64,000 nt of DNA from Roseateles sp. DAIF2 (GTDB taxonomy: Bacteria > Pseudomonadota > Gammaproteobacteria > Burkholderiales > Burkholderiaceae_C): assembly GCF_015624425.1 (NCBI RefSeq), contig NZ_CP049919.1, positions 1,736,001 to 1,800,000 of the forward strand, written 5' to 3'. The position numbers and the translations under genes are program-made. Below, in pieces: positions 31,824-40,254 of the stretch; within the stretch, counting starts at the first letter, position 1; each line of letters starts with the position of its first letter. Below the pieces are notes generated by a model. That model made no database searches, had not been told where the DNA came from, and saw only the letters and a list, made by a program, of their open reading frames with translations.

Positions 31824-34025
31824 TCAGAAGTCGCGCCGCCAGCTCAGGCTCAGGCTGCGCCCGCGGCCGGCGTAGTAGTCCTCGTTGGTGCCGGCGTAGT
31901 TGGCCTCGCTGTAGTAGGTGATGTACTGGCGATCCAGCAGGTTCTCCACGCCCAGGCTCAGCTCGCCCCAGGGCGAGGCCCAGCGCGCCGACAGGTCCAG
32001 CAGGGTGTAGCCCTTGAAATGCTCGTCCAGCTTGACCGCGCCCGCGCGCTTGCCCACATTGGCGTCGCGCGGCCGGAAATGCTGGGCCGTCAACTGGGCG
32101 CTCATGGCCGGGGCGAACTGCCACTGGCCGGCCAGCACCAGCTTGTCCGGGCCTTGCGCGCGCGCGCCCAGGTCCAGGTCCATCGGCAGCTTGGGGCCGG
32201 CGGCGGTGCGGCCGCGGGTCTGCGAGTAGATGGCGTTGAGGCGCAGATCGCGCAGGGCCTGCCATTCGCCGCTGAACTCGAAACCGTTCACCGTGATCGG
32301 CACGCGCTGCACCACGCCCAGGCCGTTGCTGACGATGGTCTGGGTGCCCAGCTCGGAATGCGAACGATAGACCGAGGTGGAGAAGGCCGCCGTCTTGCCG
32401 CGCCAGGCCAGGCCCAGCTCGCGGTTGTCGGTCACCACCGCCTGCAGGTCGACCAGCTTGTTGACCGACTGCCCGGCGGCCCGCACCGCCCGCAGCACCA
32501 CGCCCACATCGGTGGGGCCGAAGCCCTCGTTGTAGGAGGCGAAGGCGGACCAGCCGCTCTTGCCGAAGCGCCAGACCCCGCCCAGGCTCTTGACCAGCTT
32601 GTCGGCCTCGCGCTCCCCGCCGGTCACCTCGCGGTGGCCGTAGAAGGCCAGGGTCTTGAAGGTGTCCACGCGCAGGCGGCTGCGCTCGTCGCGCAGGCCG
32701 CCACGCAGGGTCAGGTTGCCCAGCTCGTACTCCAGCTGGGTGAAGGGCGCGATGCTGCGGTACTTGAGCGGCGGCATCCAGAAACGCTCGGTCATCAGCA
32801 GGGGCTGGGACGAGATGTCGTTCAGCACATCCACGCCCACGCTCAGCTCCAGGCCCAGCAGACCCAGGTCGGGCCGCACCCAGCTGCTGCGCAGGCCCCA
32901 TTTGTCCGCCCGCAGCTCGCTGCGGTCCACCAGGGTGCCGACCGGCGCGATGGCTGCGTCCTGGAAGACATTGAAGATGGTGCCGGTCAGGCTGGCCTTG
33001 AAGTCCTGCTTGAACAGCTGCAGGCTGGCATGGCCCCCGCCCAGATCGGCATGGGTCCACTCCAGGCTGGCCGAGCGCACCTGGTTGCGCGGTGCGCCGA
33101 AGTTGCGGTGGACGCGTTTGGCGCTGGTGGGGCGGCCGGTCAAACGATCACCCGGCACGTCGCTCCAGTCGCTGAAGCCGTCGGCCTGGTATTGGTTGAC
33201 CATCAGCTGCACGCGCTGGGCACCGAAATCCTTGCCCAGCTTGAGGAACACATCGGCCGACTTGTGCAGCGACTCGGCGCCCAGCGGGCGGCCGTCGCCA
33301 TCCACGCCGATGCCTTGCCGGCGTGTGCCCAGATAGGCCAAGGCATCGAAGCCGTCGGCGCCCTCGCTCTTGTGGCTCAGCATATAGCCGGCCTTCCAGC
33401 TTTGCGTGTCCTCATGCCCCTGGGTGCCGAACTTCAGCTGCAGGCTGTGGCGGGTGCCGACCTGCTTGGGGCTGCGGGTGATGGTGTTGATGATGCCGCC
33501 GGTCGCACCCATGCCCTGCACGGCCGAGGCACCGCTGACCACCTCGATGCGTTCCACGATCATGGGGTCGGCGAAGTAGCCCTCGCGGCCACCGGCGCGC
33601 AAGGGGTTGGTCTGCGGGATGCCGTCCAGCAGCAGCAGGGCGCTGCGCCCGCGCAGGCTCTCGCCAAAACTGCTCAGCTTCTGGCGCGACGGCGAATAGC
33701 CCGGCACCGCCAGGGACAGCAGCTGGCTGGGGTCCTCGCTGACCAAGGTCTGGCGCTCGATCTCATCGCGCGCAATGATGCTGATCGCCCCCGGAATCTT
33801 CTCCACCGCCTTGGCGCCGCGCGTGGCCGTCACCACCACGCGCTCCAGCGCGTCCTTGGAGGTGGCGTCGGCGGCTTCGAGGGCTGTGGACGAGGCAGCG
33901 GGCTCGTTTTGCGCGCCGGCCATGCCGGCCGTCAGCAGGGTGGCCAGGCCCAGGGTGGCACAGGGCAGGGGGCGACGGGAGCGCGCGGCGCGGCGCGGGC
34001 GCCTGGAGGGAGCGAATTGGGTCAC
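31824..34025 (-). CDS. TonB-dependent siderophore receptor (IutA/RhtA-like)
   Basis: 733 residues starting at GTG 34025; the signal peptide ends near AGAQ (residue 39). TonB-box-like ERVVVTATR, plug motifs IPGAISIIARDEIERQ, LRGRSALLLLDGIPQTNP and SGASAVQGMGATGGIINTIT, and the final barrel strand LSLSWRRDF. The end NLLDRQYITYYSEANYAGTN plus FAGRGRSL-like YYAGRGRSLSL matches receptors for citrate-hydroxamates such as aerobactin and rhizobactin. A perfect Fur palindrome lies 204 bp upstream. No transport genes adjoin it. Confidence 0.87.
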   Translation of the reverse strand: MTQFAPSRRPRRAARSRRPLPCATLGLATLLTAGMAGAQNEPAASSTALEAADATSKDALERVVVTATRGAKAVEKIPGAISIIARDEIERQTLVSEDPSQLLSLAVPGYSPSRQKLSSFGESLRGRSALLLLDGIPQTNPLRAGGREGYFADPMIVERIEVVSGASAVQGMGATGGIINTITRSPKQVGTRHSLQLKFGTQGHEDTQSWKAGYMLSHKSEGADGFDALAYLGTRRQGIGVDGDGRPLGAESLHKSADVFLKLGKDFGAQRVQLMVNQYQADGFSDWSDVPGDRLTGRPTSAKRVHRNFGAPRNQVRSASLEWTHADLGGGHASLQLFKQDFKASLTGTIFNVFQDAAIAPVGTLVDRSELRADKWGLRSSWVRPDLGLLGLELSVGVDVLNDISSQPLLMTERFWMPPLKYRSIAPFTQLEYELGNLTLRGGLRDERSRLRVDTFKTLAFYGHREVTGGEREADKLVKSLGGVWRFGKSGWSAFASYNEGFGPTDVGVVLRAVRAAGQSVNKLVDLQAVVTDNRELGLAWRGKTAAFSTSVYRSHSELGTQTIVSNGLGVVQRVPITVNGFEFSGEWQALRDLRLNAIYSQTRGRTAAGPKLPMDLDLGARAQGPDKLVLAGQWQFAPAMSAQLTAQHFRPRDANVGKRAGAVKLDEHFKGYTLLDLSARWASPWGELSLGVENLLDRQYITYYSEANYAGTNEDYYAGRGRSLSLSWRRDF

Positions 34026-34323
34026 GGTGACTGAAGGTCGATGGCGAGAGTGAGCAGCCCGGCGACGCCGAGGAGGCTCATCAGGCCCAGCCCAATGTCA
34101 CCAGCGGCGTCGCAACAAGGCCCGAAGGCAGGCTGGACGGAGGGGCTGGCTGTGGCGGCTGGCGATGAAGATCTGCCGCCGCACCCGACGCGAGAGGGTC
34201 GGACGGGCAGGTAGGTTGCGCATTCTAGTGAGAATCATTCTCAACAATGAGGATCGCGGGGCGCAGCGAGGCCAGGGCGCGACAGGTGGTGCGGCCCGCG
34301 CAAGCCCAAATCACGAGCCCGGC
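34026..34323. other. 298-bp leader and promoter region of the second TonB receptor
   Basis: The gap holds the Fur box at 34229-34243 and about 200 bp of transcribed leader before the GTG. On the minus strand a 19-codon frame (ATG at 34080, MSLLGVAGLLTLAIDLQSP) ends with a TGA overlapping the receptor's GTG, which could couple translation. Apart from that nothing gene-like was recognised. Confidence 0.4.
34229..34243 (-). promoter_or_regulatory. Fur box for the second TonB receptor
   Basis: TGAGAATCATTCTCA is a perfect 7-1-7 palindrome, the core Fur site. On the minus strand TAGAAT follows it as a possible -10 hexamer, so bound Fur would block the promoter. Confidence 0.85.
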
Positions 34324-35817
34324 TCAGGCCGGTGCGAGCCGGGTCGGCCGCTCAGCCCCGCCGTCCTGCGGCACGGGCGCGCGCTCGGCCAGCCTTGCGA
34401 CGATCTGGCCGAGGCGGCGGATCGCGGCGTCCATCTTCGGCGTCCAGGGGTCGCCGTACTGCAGGCGGATGAAATGGTCGAAGCGCCGGCTGGTGCTGAA
34501 GGCGGCGCCCGGCGCGACGCCGATATGCTCCAGCCGCGCCAGCGCGAACACCTCTCGCGAGTCGACATGGCGCGGCAGCTCGATCCACATCAGCAGGCCG
34601 CCCTGCGGCATCGAGAGCCGGCAGCCCATCGGGAAGTAGCGCGCCACCGCCTCGGCCATGTGCTGGGCCTGCGAGCGCAACGCGGCGCGCAGCCGGCGCA
34701 GATGGTGGTCGTAGCCGCCGTCGCGCATGAACTGGGCCAGCACCTCCTGCTGCAGCATCGGGCAGGCCACCGAGGTGCGCATCTTCAGCGCCTGGGTCTT
34801 CAGGAAATGCCGGCCCGGCGCGATCCAGCCGATGCGGTAGCCCGGCGCGACGGTCTTGGTGAAGGCCGAGCAGAGCATCACATTGCCGTCGCGGTCGAAG
34901 CTCTTGAGCGTGGGCGGGCGCTGCTCGCCGAAATGCATCTCGCCGTAGATGTCGCTCTCGATGATGGTGACGCCGCGCTCGGCCAGCATCGCGACCAGGC
35001 GGCGCTTGTGCTCGATCGGCATCAGGCTGCCGGTCGGGTTCGGGAAGTTGGGCAGCAGGATGCAGGCCTTGACCGCGCCGGGCTTTTGCGTCGCGAAGTC
35101 CAATGCTTCCAGCGACAGGCCGGTGCGCGGGTGGCTGGGGATCTCGAGCACCTTCATGCCCAGACTCTCGTTGACCTGCAGCAGGTGGAAGTAGGTGGGC
35201 GACTCCAGCACGATGGTGTCGCCCGAGGCGGCCACCGAGCGCAGCGCCAGATAGACCGCCTCCAGCCCGCCGTTGGTGATCACGATCTCGTCGGGCCGCA
35301 GCTGCACGCCGGAGCTGACCGCGCGGCGCGCGATCTCCTGGCGCAGCGCGGCGCTGCCGGTCATGTGGTAGCCGGAGGCGTATTCCGGATGGCGCCGGTT
35401 CACGCTGGCGGTCAGCTGCTGCAGCTTGGCCTCGGGCAGCAGGGCGCGCGACGGCGCGGCATGAAAGCGCGGCATCGCCAGCGGGTCGTCGACGATGTAG
35501 AGGAACTCCTGCAGCACCTGGTCCATGTTGACGAAGGAGGCGCCCTCCATGCGCAGGTCCAGCTGCGGCTCGGGCAGCAGCTGGCGCTGCTCGGCGACGA
35601 AGTAGCCGGACTTGGGGCGCGCCTGCACCACGCCGCGGTTCTCCAGCCAGCGGTAGGTCTGCAGCGCGGTGCTGAGGCTGACCTTGTGCTGCTGGCTCAG
35701 CGCGCGCACCGAGGGCAGGCGGTCGCCGGCGCGCATCGCGCCGCTGGCGATCGCCTTCTCGATCTGGCTCGCGAGGCGCTGGTACAGCGGCTGGGGCGCG
35801 GCTTGCTCGTCATTCAT
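34324..35817 (-). CDS. MocR-family regulator: GntR winged helix fused to PLP aminotransferase-like domain
   Basis: 497 residues. Residues 10-75 are the GntR winged helix (PLYQRLASQIEKAIASGAMR, then GDRLPSVRALSQQHKVS); residues about 110-485 are a fold type I aminotransferase domain with an intact PLP lysine, K321, in CSAFTKTVAPGYRIGW, and ESDIYGEM supplying the Asp and Tyr. MocR proteins use bound PLP adducts to sense amino acids or vitamin B6. The ATG at 35817 was chosen because the winged helix begins directly after it. Divergent from a DUF2917 gene; possible operators lie between. Confidence 0.87.
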   Translation of the reverse strand: MNDEQAAPQPLYQRLASQIEKAIASGAMRAGDRLPSVRALSQQHKVSLSTALQTYRWLENRGVVQARPKSGYFVAEQRQLLPEPQLDLRMEGASFVNMDQVLQEFLYIVDDPLAMPRFHAAPSRALLPEAKLQQLTASVNRRHPEYASGYHMTGSAALRQEIARRAVSSGVQLRPDEIVITNGGLEAVYLALRSVAASGDTIVLESPTYFHLLQVNESLGMKVLEIPSHPRTGLSLEALDFATQKPGAVKACILLPNFPNPTGSLMPIEHKRRLVAMLAERGVTIIESDIYGEMHFGEQRPPTLKSFDRDGNVMLCSAFTKTVAPGYRIGWIAPGRHFLKTQALKMRTSVACPMLQQEVLAQFMRDGGYDHHLRRLRAALRSQAQHMAEAVARYFPMGCRLSMPQGGLLMWIELPRHVDSREVFALARLEHIGVAPGAAFSTSRRFDHFIRLQYGDPWTPKMDAAIRRLGQIVARLAERAPVPQDGGAERPTRLAPA

Positions 35818-35850
35818 GATGAAGCCATTGTGACGAGGCGGCTCGATTCC

Positions 35851-35879
35851 GTACCAGTACAGATGTGGTCTTCTGGTGC
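35851..35879. promoter_or_regulatory. Candidate MocR operator
   Basis: GTACCAG (35851-35857) and CTGGTGC (35873-35879) form an inverted repeat matching 6 of 7, and GTACCAGTAC contains a second short dyad. The site lies 34 bp upstream of the MocR start in the divergent promoter gap. Confidence 0.4.
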
Positions 35880-35998
35880 CATGACAGACGTGCCCTGTGC
35901 GCATCTGTTCTGCCTGCGATTGGCCGGCGCTGGGTCTGTCGCGCCGGGCGGCACTTGCCGACACTGAGGCTCTATCCGTCGTCGTCAAGGAGTCCGCC

Positions 35999-36322
35999 AT
36001 GTCATTGAGCCTGAACCACGCCGCGGTCCTGCAGCTGCAGGACGGCGATCTGCATGCGCTCGACGCGATCTGGCTGACGGTGCTGGAGGGGCGGGTCTGG
36101 GTCACGCGGGCCGAGGACCCGCAGGACCATTTCATCGGCCCGGGCGGCAGCCTGCGCCTGGAGCCGGGCAGCCTGGCGCTGCTGGGCGCCGAGGGCGCGG
36201 CGCGGGTGCGGCTGGCGCCGCTGGTCGAACCCACGCCGCGGCCCGCTCGGCCGCCGGCACCGGGCTGGGGCCGCCGGCTGCGCGACGGCCTTCAGGCGGC
36301 GCTGGGGCCGGCGCCGGCCTGA
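35999..36322 (+). CDS. DUF2917 domain protein
   Basis: 107 residues; an AAGGAG ribosome site sits eight bases before the ATG. The first 75 residues form a small beta-rich domain (LQLQDGDLHALDAIWLTVLE, VWVTRAEDPQDHFIGPGGSL, GSLALLGAEGAARVRL) characteristic of DUF2917, a cupin-like family of unknown function. The Pro/Arg-rich tail is low complexity. Divergent from the MocR regulator, which may control it. Confidence 0.75.
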   Translation: MSLSLNHAAVLQLQDGDLHALDAIWLTVLEGRVWVTRAEDPQDHFIGPGGSLRLEPGSLALLGAEGAARVRLAPLVEPTPRPARPPAPGWGRRLRDGLQAALGPAPA

Positions 36323-36374
36323 GCCTCGGAAGTTCGCGTACGCTGCGGCTCGTCCTCGACAAGGAGCCGCCCCG

Positions 36375-37451
36375 ATGTCTTTCCCCATCAACCGGCGCCA
36401 GGCCCTGCTCGCGATTACCGCGGCCGGCCTGACGCGCGGCGCCTCGGCCCAGGCGACACCGCCGGCACTGGCCGATATGCATACCCATCTGGGGCGCCGC
36501 ACCAGCGCGGGCTCGAGCCTGGACCTGGCCGCGGAAATGAAGGCCAACCGGGTGCTGCTGGCGGCCTGGGCCTACTCGTCGGACCGGCATTGGATCAAGC
36601 GCATGCCGGACGGTATCCACCAGGTGGCCGAACCGAACCCGGCGCGCATCGCGCAGGGCATGCGCGAGGAGCTGCGCTTCAGCCGCCGTTATGCCGAGGA
36701 GAACGGGCTCGGCCTGGTGCTGACGGCGGCGGATGTCGACCGCGCGCTGGCGGGCCGGCCCAGCGTGGTGCTGGCGGCCGAGGGGGCGGATTTCATGCAG
36801 GGGCGCATGGCCCTGCTGGACGAGGCCTACGAGGGCGGCCTGCGGCATCTGCAGCTGGTGCATTACAGCCGCAACGCGGTGGCCGACATCCAGACCGCGT
36901 CGCCGCAGCATGGCGGCCTGAGCGAGTTCGGCCGCGAGCTGCTTCGCCGGGCGCAGGCCAGGGGCCTGCTGGTCGACCTGGCCCATTGCAGCGAGACCGC
37001 GGTGCGGCAGGCGCTGGAGGTCTCGCGCCGGCCGATGGTCTGGTCGCATGGCTGGGTCGACGACGGGCCGGGCTCCTTCGACGACCGGCTGGGCTGGCTG
37101 CGGCGCCGGCTCTCGCTGGCCAACGCGCGGGCGATCGCGGCTGCCGGTGGCGTGGTCGGGCTCTGGGGTCTTGGCCTGAGCCGACCGACCGGCGCCTGGC
37201 CGGTCGGCCGCAACGATCCCAAGGGCTATGCCCGCGCGCTGCGGGCCCTGGTCGAGCGGCTGGGGTCGGACCATGTGGCGCTGGGCACGGACCTGGCGGG
37301 TGTCGGCGAGTCGGGCTCGGTCAACAGCTATGGCGAGGTGCGCCAGGTGATCGAGGCGCTGCAGGCGGCCGGCCTAAGTGCCGAGGCGCTGGCCAAGGTG
37401 GCCCATGGCAACTACGCGCGAGTACTGCGGGCGGCGCTGGCGACCGGCTGA
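36375..37451 (+). CDS. M19 membrane-dipeptidase-family metallohydrolase, exported
   Basis: 358 residues with a Tat-like leader (NRRQALLAITAAGLTRGASA). The amidohydrolase-type barrel has H36 and H38 in DMHTHLG, a bridging Glu in VLAAEGADF, His residues in HYSRNAVAD and VDLAHCSE, MVWSHGW and D in GTDLAGVG. M19 enzymes split dipeptides with broad specificity, including D-residues. The metal motif is HTH where many relatives have HxD. It ends before a shared terminator with tRNA-Thr. Confidence 0.8.
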   Translation: MSFPINRRQALLAITAAGLTRGASAQATPPALADMHTHLGRRTSAGSSLDLAAEMKANRVLLAAWAYSSDRHWIKRMPDGIHQVAEPNPARIAQGMREELRFSRRYAEENGLGLVLTAADVDRALAGRPSVVLAAEGADFMQGRMALLDEAYEGGLRHLQLVHYSRNAVADIQTASPQHGGLSEFGRELLRRAQARGLLVDLAHCSETAVRQALEVSRRPMVWSHGWVDDGPGSFDDRLGWLRRRLSLANARAIAAAGGVVGLWGLGLSRPTGAWPVGRNDPKGYARALRALVERLGSDHVALGTDLAGVGESGSVNSYGEVRQVIEALQAAGLSAEALAKVAHGNYARVLRAALATG

Positions 37452-37474
37452 GGTCGAGAGCGCCTGCCGGCAAG

Positions 37475-37510
37475 AAAAAAGCCGCAGCGCCCGAGGGCGT
37501 TGCGGCTTTT
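37475..37510. terminator. Bidirectional Rho-independent terminator
   Basis: A-rich start, then GCCGCAGCGCCC and GGGCGTTGCGGC forming a 12-bp stem (one G-T type mismatch) around a GA loop, then TTTT. On the plus strand it ends the M19 peptidase gene; on the minus strand it carries TTTTTT and ends tRNA-Thr. Confidence 0.9.
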
Positions 37511-37517
37511 GTGATCT

Positions 37518-37593
37518 TGGTGCCGGAGAGAGGAGTCGAACCCCCGACCTTCTCATTACGAATGAGCTGCTCTACCAACTGAGCTACACCGGC
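37518..37593 (-). tRNA. tRNA-Thr (anticodon CGT)
   Basis: 76 nt including the encoded CCA. The cloverleaf is complete: acceptor GCCGGTG paired with the 3' end before CCA, D-arm GCTCAGTTGGTAGAGC, anticodon loop TTCGTAA (CGT, reading ACG), T-arm GGGGGTTCGACTCC. It closely resembles Escherichia coli thrW. Its own promoter lies upstream on the minus strand and a strong terminator directly follows. Confidence 0.97.
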
Positions 37594-38089
37594 GCTGCTG
37601 GTTCGCCGTGACGGTGAACGAACAGAGCCTAAGACTATAGCGTGTTTGGGGCGCTTTCGCAAGGATCCCGTCCGCTCCAGGCCTGAACGCGGTCGAAGCC
37701 GCGTGGCTTGTCGCCGGCATGGGATTTGATGCCGGGACGCAACGCGAACACCCGAAACAAGGGCCCGGGCTGGCTCGAAAAGCCCATCCCGGCCTGTTTG
37801 ACGTCTTCATGAAATTTTCATCGGGCGCCCAGCGCACGCTCATTTTTCGCGGGTGTTTTGGCCGGGAGGCCCGTGTTCATCGGGGTTATGGCGAAATTTT
37901 GCGGATGAATGAATTTCTTATCCGTTGTTGATGCGAGACGTAATTGGTGTTTGCCCCTGGGCTTTGCTGGATTGCGTCTTGGGGCTCTGCTGCAATAGGC
38001 CCGCTCGACCTCCGTCCACCGGAGGGGCTGGATGCCGGGGGTAGTTTCATCCCCGCCTTGCTGCCGAGAAGTTTTTTGGAGTATTGAGA
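37594..38089. other. Intergenic region between tRNA-Thr and porin
   Basis: About 500 bp without a gene. The left part holds the tRNA promoter; the right part, unusually AT-rich for this genome (for example around 37801-37925), is the porin promoter and long untranslated leader. A 6-bp hairpin CCTCCG/CGGAGG sits near 38007-38023, and GAAATT/AATTTC arms near 37892-37916. No RNA gene could be named. Confidence 0.5.
37634..37662 (-). promoter_or_regulatory. Sigma-70 promoter of tRNA-Thr
   Basis: On the minus strand -35 TTGCGA (37657-37662), a 17-bp spacer and -10 TATAGT (37634-37639). The -10 lies about 40 bp before the tRNA. Confidence 0.8.
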
Positions 38090-39106
38090 ATGAAGAAATC
38101 ACTGGTTGCACTGGCTGCTCTGGCCTCCTTCGCCGGCGTCGCCTCGGCCCAATCGTCGGTCACGCTGTTCGGCGTGGTCGATCTGGCCGCCCGCTACACC
38201 AAGGCCAATGGCCAGAACAACAAGCAGCTGGCCAATGATGGCAAGTCCTCCAGCCGCTTCGGTATCCGCGGCGAGGAAGACCTCGGCGGCGGCCTGAAGG
38301 CCGGTTTCTGGCTGGAAAGCCCGCTGGCTGCCGACACCGGCGCCGCCGGCAACGAAGGCCGCTTCTGGGATCGTCGCGCCACCGTCAGCCTGATGGGCGA
38401 GTTCGGTGAAGTGCGTCTGGGCCGCGGCAAGACCTCGCACCGTCTGGTCGTCGACGACTTCGACGTGCACACCACGACCGGCCTGGGTGGCATCTACCGC
38501 CTGTACAGCTCGCTGGGCAACACCGTTGACAGCGTGAACCGTTCGGACAACCAGGTGCAGTACTTCCTGCCCGGCAAGCTGAATGGCGTGTACGGCTCGG
38601 TGGAAGCCGCTGCTGGCGAAGGCGCCGACGGCAAGAAGTCGATCGGTGGCCGTCTGGGTTACAAGGCCGGCCCGCTGCATGTGGCCGGCGCTTACCAGAC
38701 CACCGACGTCAAGTCGTCGAAGTACAAGCTGGGCAGCCTGGGCGCCAGCTACGACTTCGGCATCGCCAAGGCCAATGTGCTGCTGAGCCAGGCCAAGTTC
38801 GGCGCCCTGAAGCAGAGCATCTTCACGATCGGCGCCGTGGTGCCGGTGGGCGCCGCCGGTCAAGTCCTGGCCCAGTTCAGCAAGGCCAGCGGCAACGCGG
38901 CCGTGGACAAGTCGGTCGGCGGCGACGCCAAGATGTACTCGCTGGGCTACGAGCACAACCTGTCCAAGCGCACCGCGCTGTACACGACCGCGTCGTACAT
39001 CGACAACGGCGTGAACACCAACTTCCGCGTGGCCAGCAACGCCGTGCTGGCTGCCAAGGGCGGCCGTTCGGGCGGCGTGGACGTGGGCATCCGCCACAGC
39101 TTCTAA
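38090..39106 (+). CDS. Outer-membrane general porin (Burkholderiales OmpC/Omp32 type)
   Basis: 338 residues. Signal peptide MKKSLVALAALASFAGVASA cut before QSSVTLFGVVD; 16-stranded trimeric barrel ending in the C-terminal Phe of IRHSF. L3-like segment and the phrases GIRGEEDLGGGLKAGFWLES and RRATVSLMGEFGEVRLGRGK are standard in this family. Ribosome site TTGGAG eight bases before ATG 38090. Codon use is strongly biased and the leader is long, as expected for an abundant, regulated protein. A classic terminator follows. Confidence 0.93.
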   Translation: MKKSLVALAALASFAGVASAQSSVTLFGVVDLAARYTKANGQNNKQLANDGKSSSRFGIRGEEDLGGGLKAGFWLESPLAADTGAAGNEGRFWDRRATVSLMGEFGEVRLGRGKTSHRLVVDDFDVHTTTGLGGIYRLYSSLGNTVDSVNRSDNQVQYFLPGKLNGVYGSVEAAAGEGADGKKSIGGRLGYKAGPLHVAGAYQTTDVKSSKYKLGSLGASYDFGIAKANVLLSQAKFGALKQSIFTIGAVVPVGAAGQVLAQFSKASGNAAVDKSVGGDAKMYSLGYEHNLSKRTALYTTASYIDNGVNTNFRVASNAVLAAKGGRSGGVDVGIRHSF

Positions 39107-39147
39107 GCCGACAAGGTCTCGCCCCGGTTCCGGCCGGGGCGGCCAAC

Positions 39148-39175
39148 AAAAAGCCCGCCGATCGGCGGGCTTTTC
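39148..39175 (+). terminator. Rho-independent terminator of the porin gene
   Basis: AAAAAGCCCGCC, a short GATC centre and GGCGGGCTTTT make a self-complementary stem ending in a T run, about 40 bp after the porin stop. It also works in reverse and may insulate the convergent fbp gene. Confidence 0.92.
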
Positions 39176-39195
39176 TCATGGGGCCTTGGAAGCGT

Positions 39196-40209
39196 TCAGG
39201 CCTCGGGATCGAGGTGGTAGGCGGTGACCCGCTCGACCTCGTTCTTCGAGCCCAGCACCACCGCGACACGCTCATGCAGCTTGCTCGGCTGCAGGTCCAG
39301 GATGCGCTGGCGGCCGTTGGTGGCCAGGCCGCCGGCCTGCTCGACGATGAAGCCCATCGGATTCGCCTCGTACATCAGGCGCAGCTTGCCGGCCTTCTCG
39401 GGCTCGCGCTTGTCCCAGGGGTACATGAAGACGCCGCCGCGGGTCAGGATGCGATGCACGTCGGCCACCATCGAGGCGATCCAGCGCATATTGAAGTCCT
39501 TAGCCCTAGGGCCTTCCTTGCCGGCCAGGCATTCGTCGATATAGCGCTTCACCGGGGCGTCCCAGTGGCGCATGTTCGACATATTGATCGCGAACTCCTT
39601 GGTGTCGGCCGGGATCTGCAGATGTTCCTGGGTCAGCACCCAGGAGCCCTGTTCGCGGTCCAGCGTGAACATCGCGACGCCGTCGCCGACGGTCAGCACC
39701 AGGGTGGTCTGCGGGCCGTAGATGCAATAGCCGGCCGCGGCCTGCTGCTTGCCGGGCTGCAGGAAATCCTCCTCGCTGATGCCGCGCTGGTTGTTGACCT
39801 TGCGCAGCACCGAGAAGATGGTGCCGATCGAGACATTGACGTCGATATTGGACGAGCCGTCGAGCGGATCGAACAGCAGCAGGTATTCGCCCTGCGGATA
39901 GCGGTTCGGCACCACGTGGATGCTGTCCATCTCCTCGCTGCCCATCGCGGCGAGGTGGCCGCCCCATTCATTGGCCTCGATCAGCACCTCGTTGGCGATG
40001 ATGTCCAGCTTCTTCTGCACCTCGCCCTGCACGTTCTCGGAGCCGGCGCTGCCCAGCACATCGCCGAGCGCGCCCTTGTTGACTTGAATCGCGATGCGCT
40101 TGCAGGCGCGGGCCACCACCTCGATCAGCAGGCGCAGCTGGGCCGGGATATGGCCATGCTCGCGTTGCTGCTCAACGAGGTACTGGGTCAGACTGATGCG
40201 GTTTGCCAT
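39196..40209 (-). CDS. fbp: Fructose-1,6-bisphosphatase class I
   Basis: 337 residues. It hydrolyses fructose-1,6-bisphosphate in gluconeogenesis. The metal-binding core [20 protein letters not shown] (about 115-134) and the substrate site region with [16 protein letters not shown] and GGVFMYPWD are standard. Starts with ATG at 40209 ([15 protein letters not shown]). It is the last gene of a same-strand series prfB, pepN, fbp, each separated by short gaps, and converges on the porin. Confidence 0.96.
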   Translation of the reverse strand: MANRISLTQYLVEQQREHGHIPAQLRLLIEVVARACKRIAIQVNKGALGDVLGSAGSENVQGEVQKKLDIIANEVLIEANEWGGHLAAMGSEEMDSIHVVPNRYPQGEYLLLFDPLDGSSNIDVNVSIGTIFSVLRKVNNQRGISEEDFLQPGKQQAAAGYCIYGPQTTLVLTVGDGVAMFTLDREQGSWVLTQEHLQIPADTKEFAINMSNMRHWDAPVKRYIDECLAGKEGPRAKDFNMRWIASMVADVHRILTRGGVFMYPWDKREPEKAGKLRLMYEANPMGFIVEQAGGLATNGRQRILDLQPSKLHERVAVVLGSKNEVERVTAYHLDPEA

Positions 40210-40254
40210 GCAGGCGCTCCTTCGAGTTTGGAATCCTTGCTGCGCGCCGGCGTC

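Noticed and set aside
34080..34230. A 42-codon minus-strand frame directly after the Fur box (MRNLPARPTLSRRVRRQ start).
   Set aside because: Very Arg-rich, no ribosome site and no recognisable family; it is treated as leader sequence.
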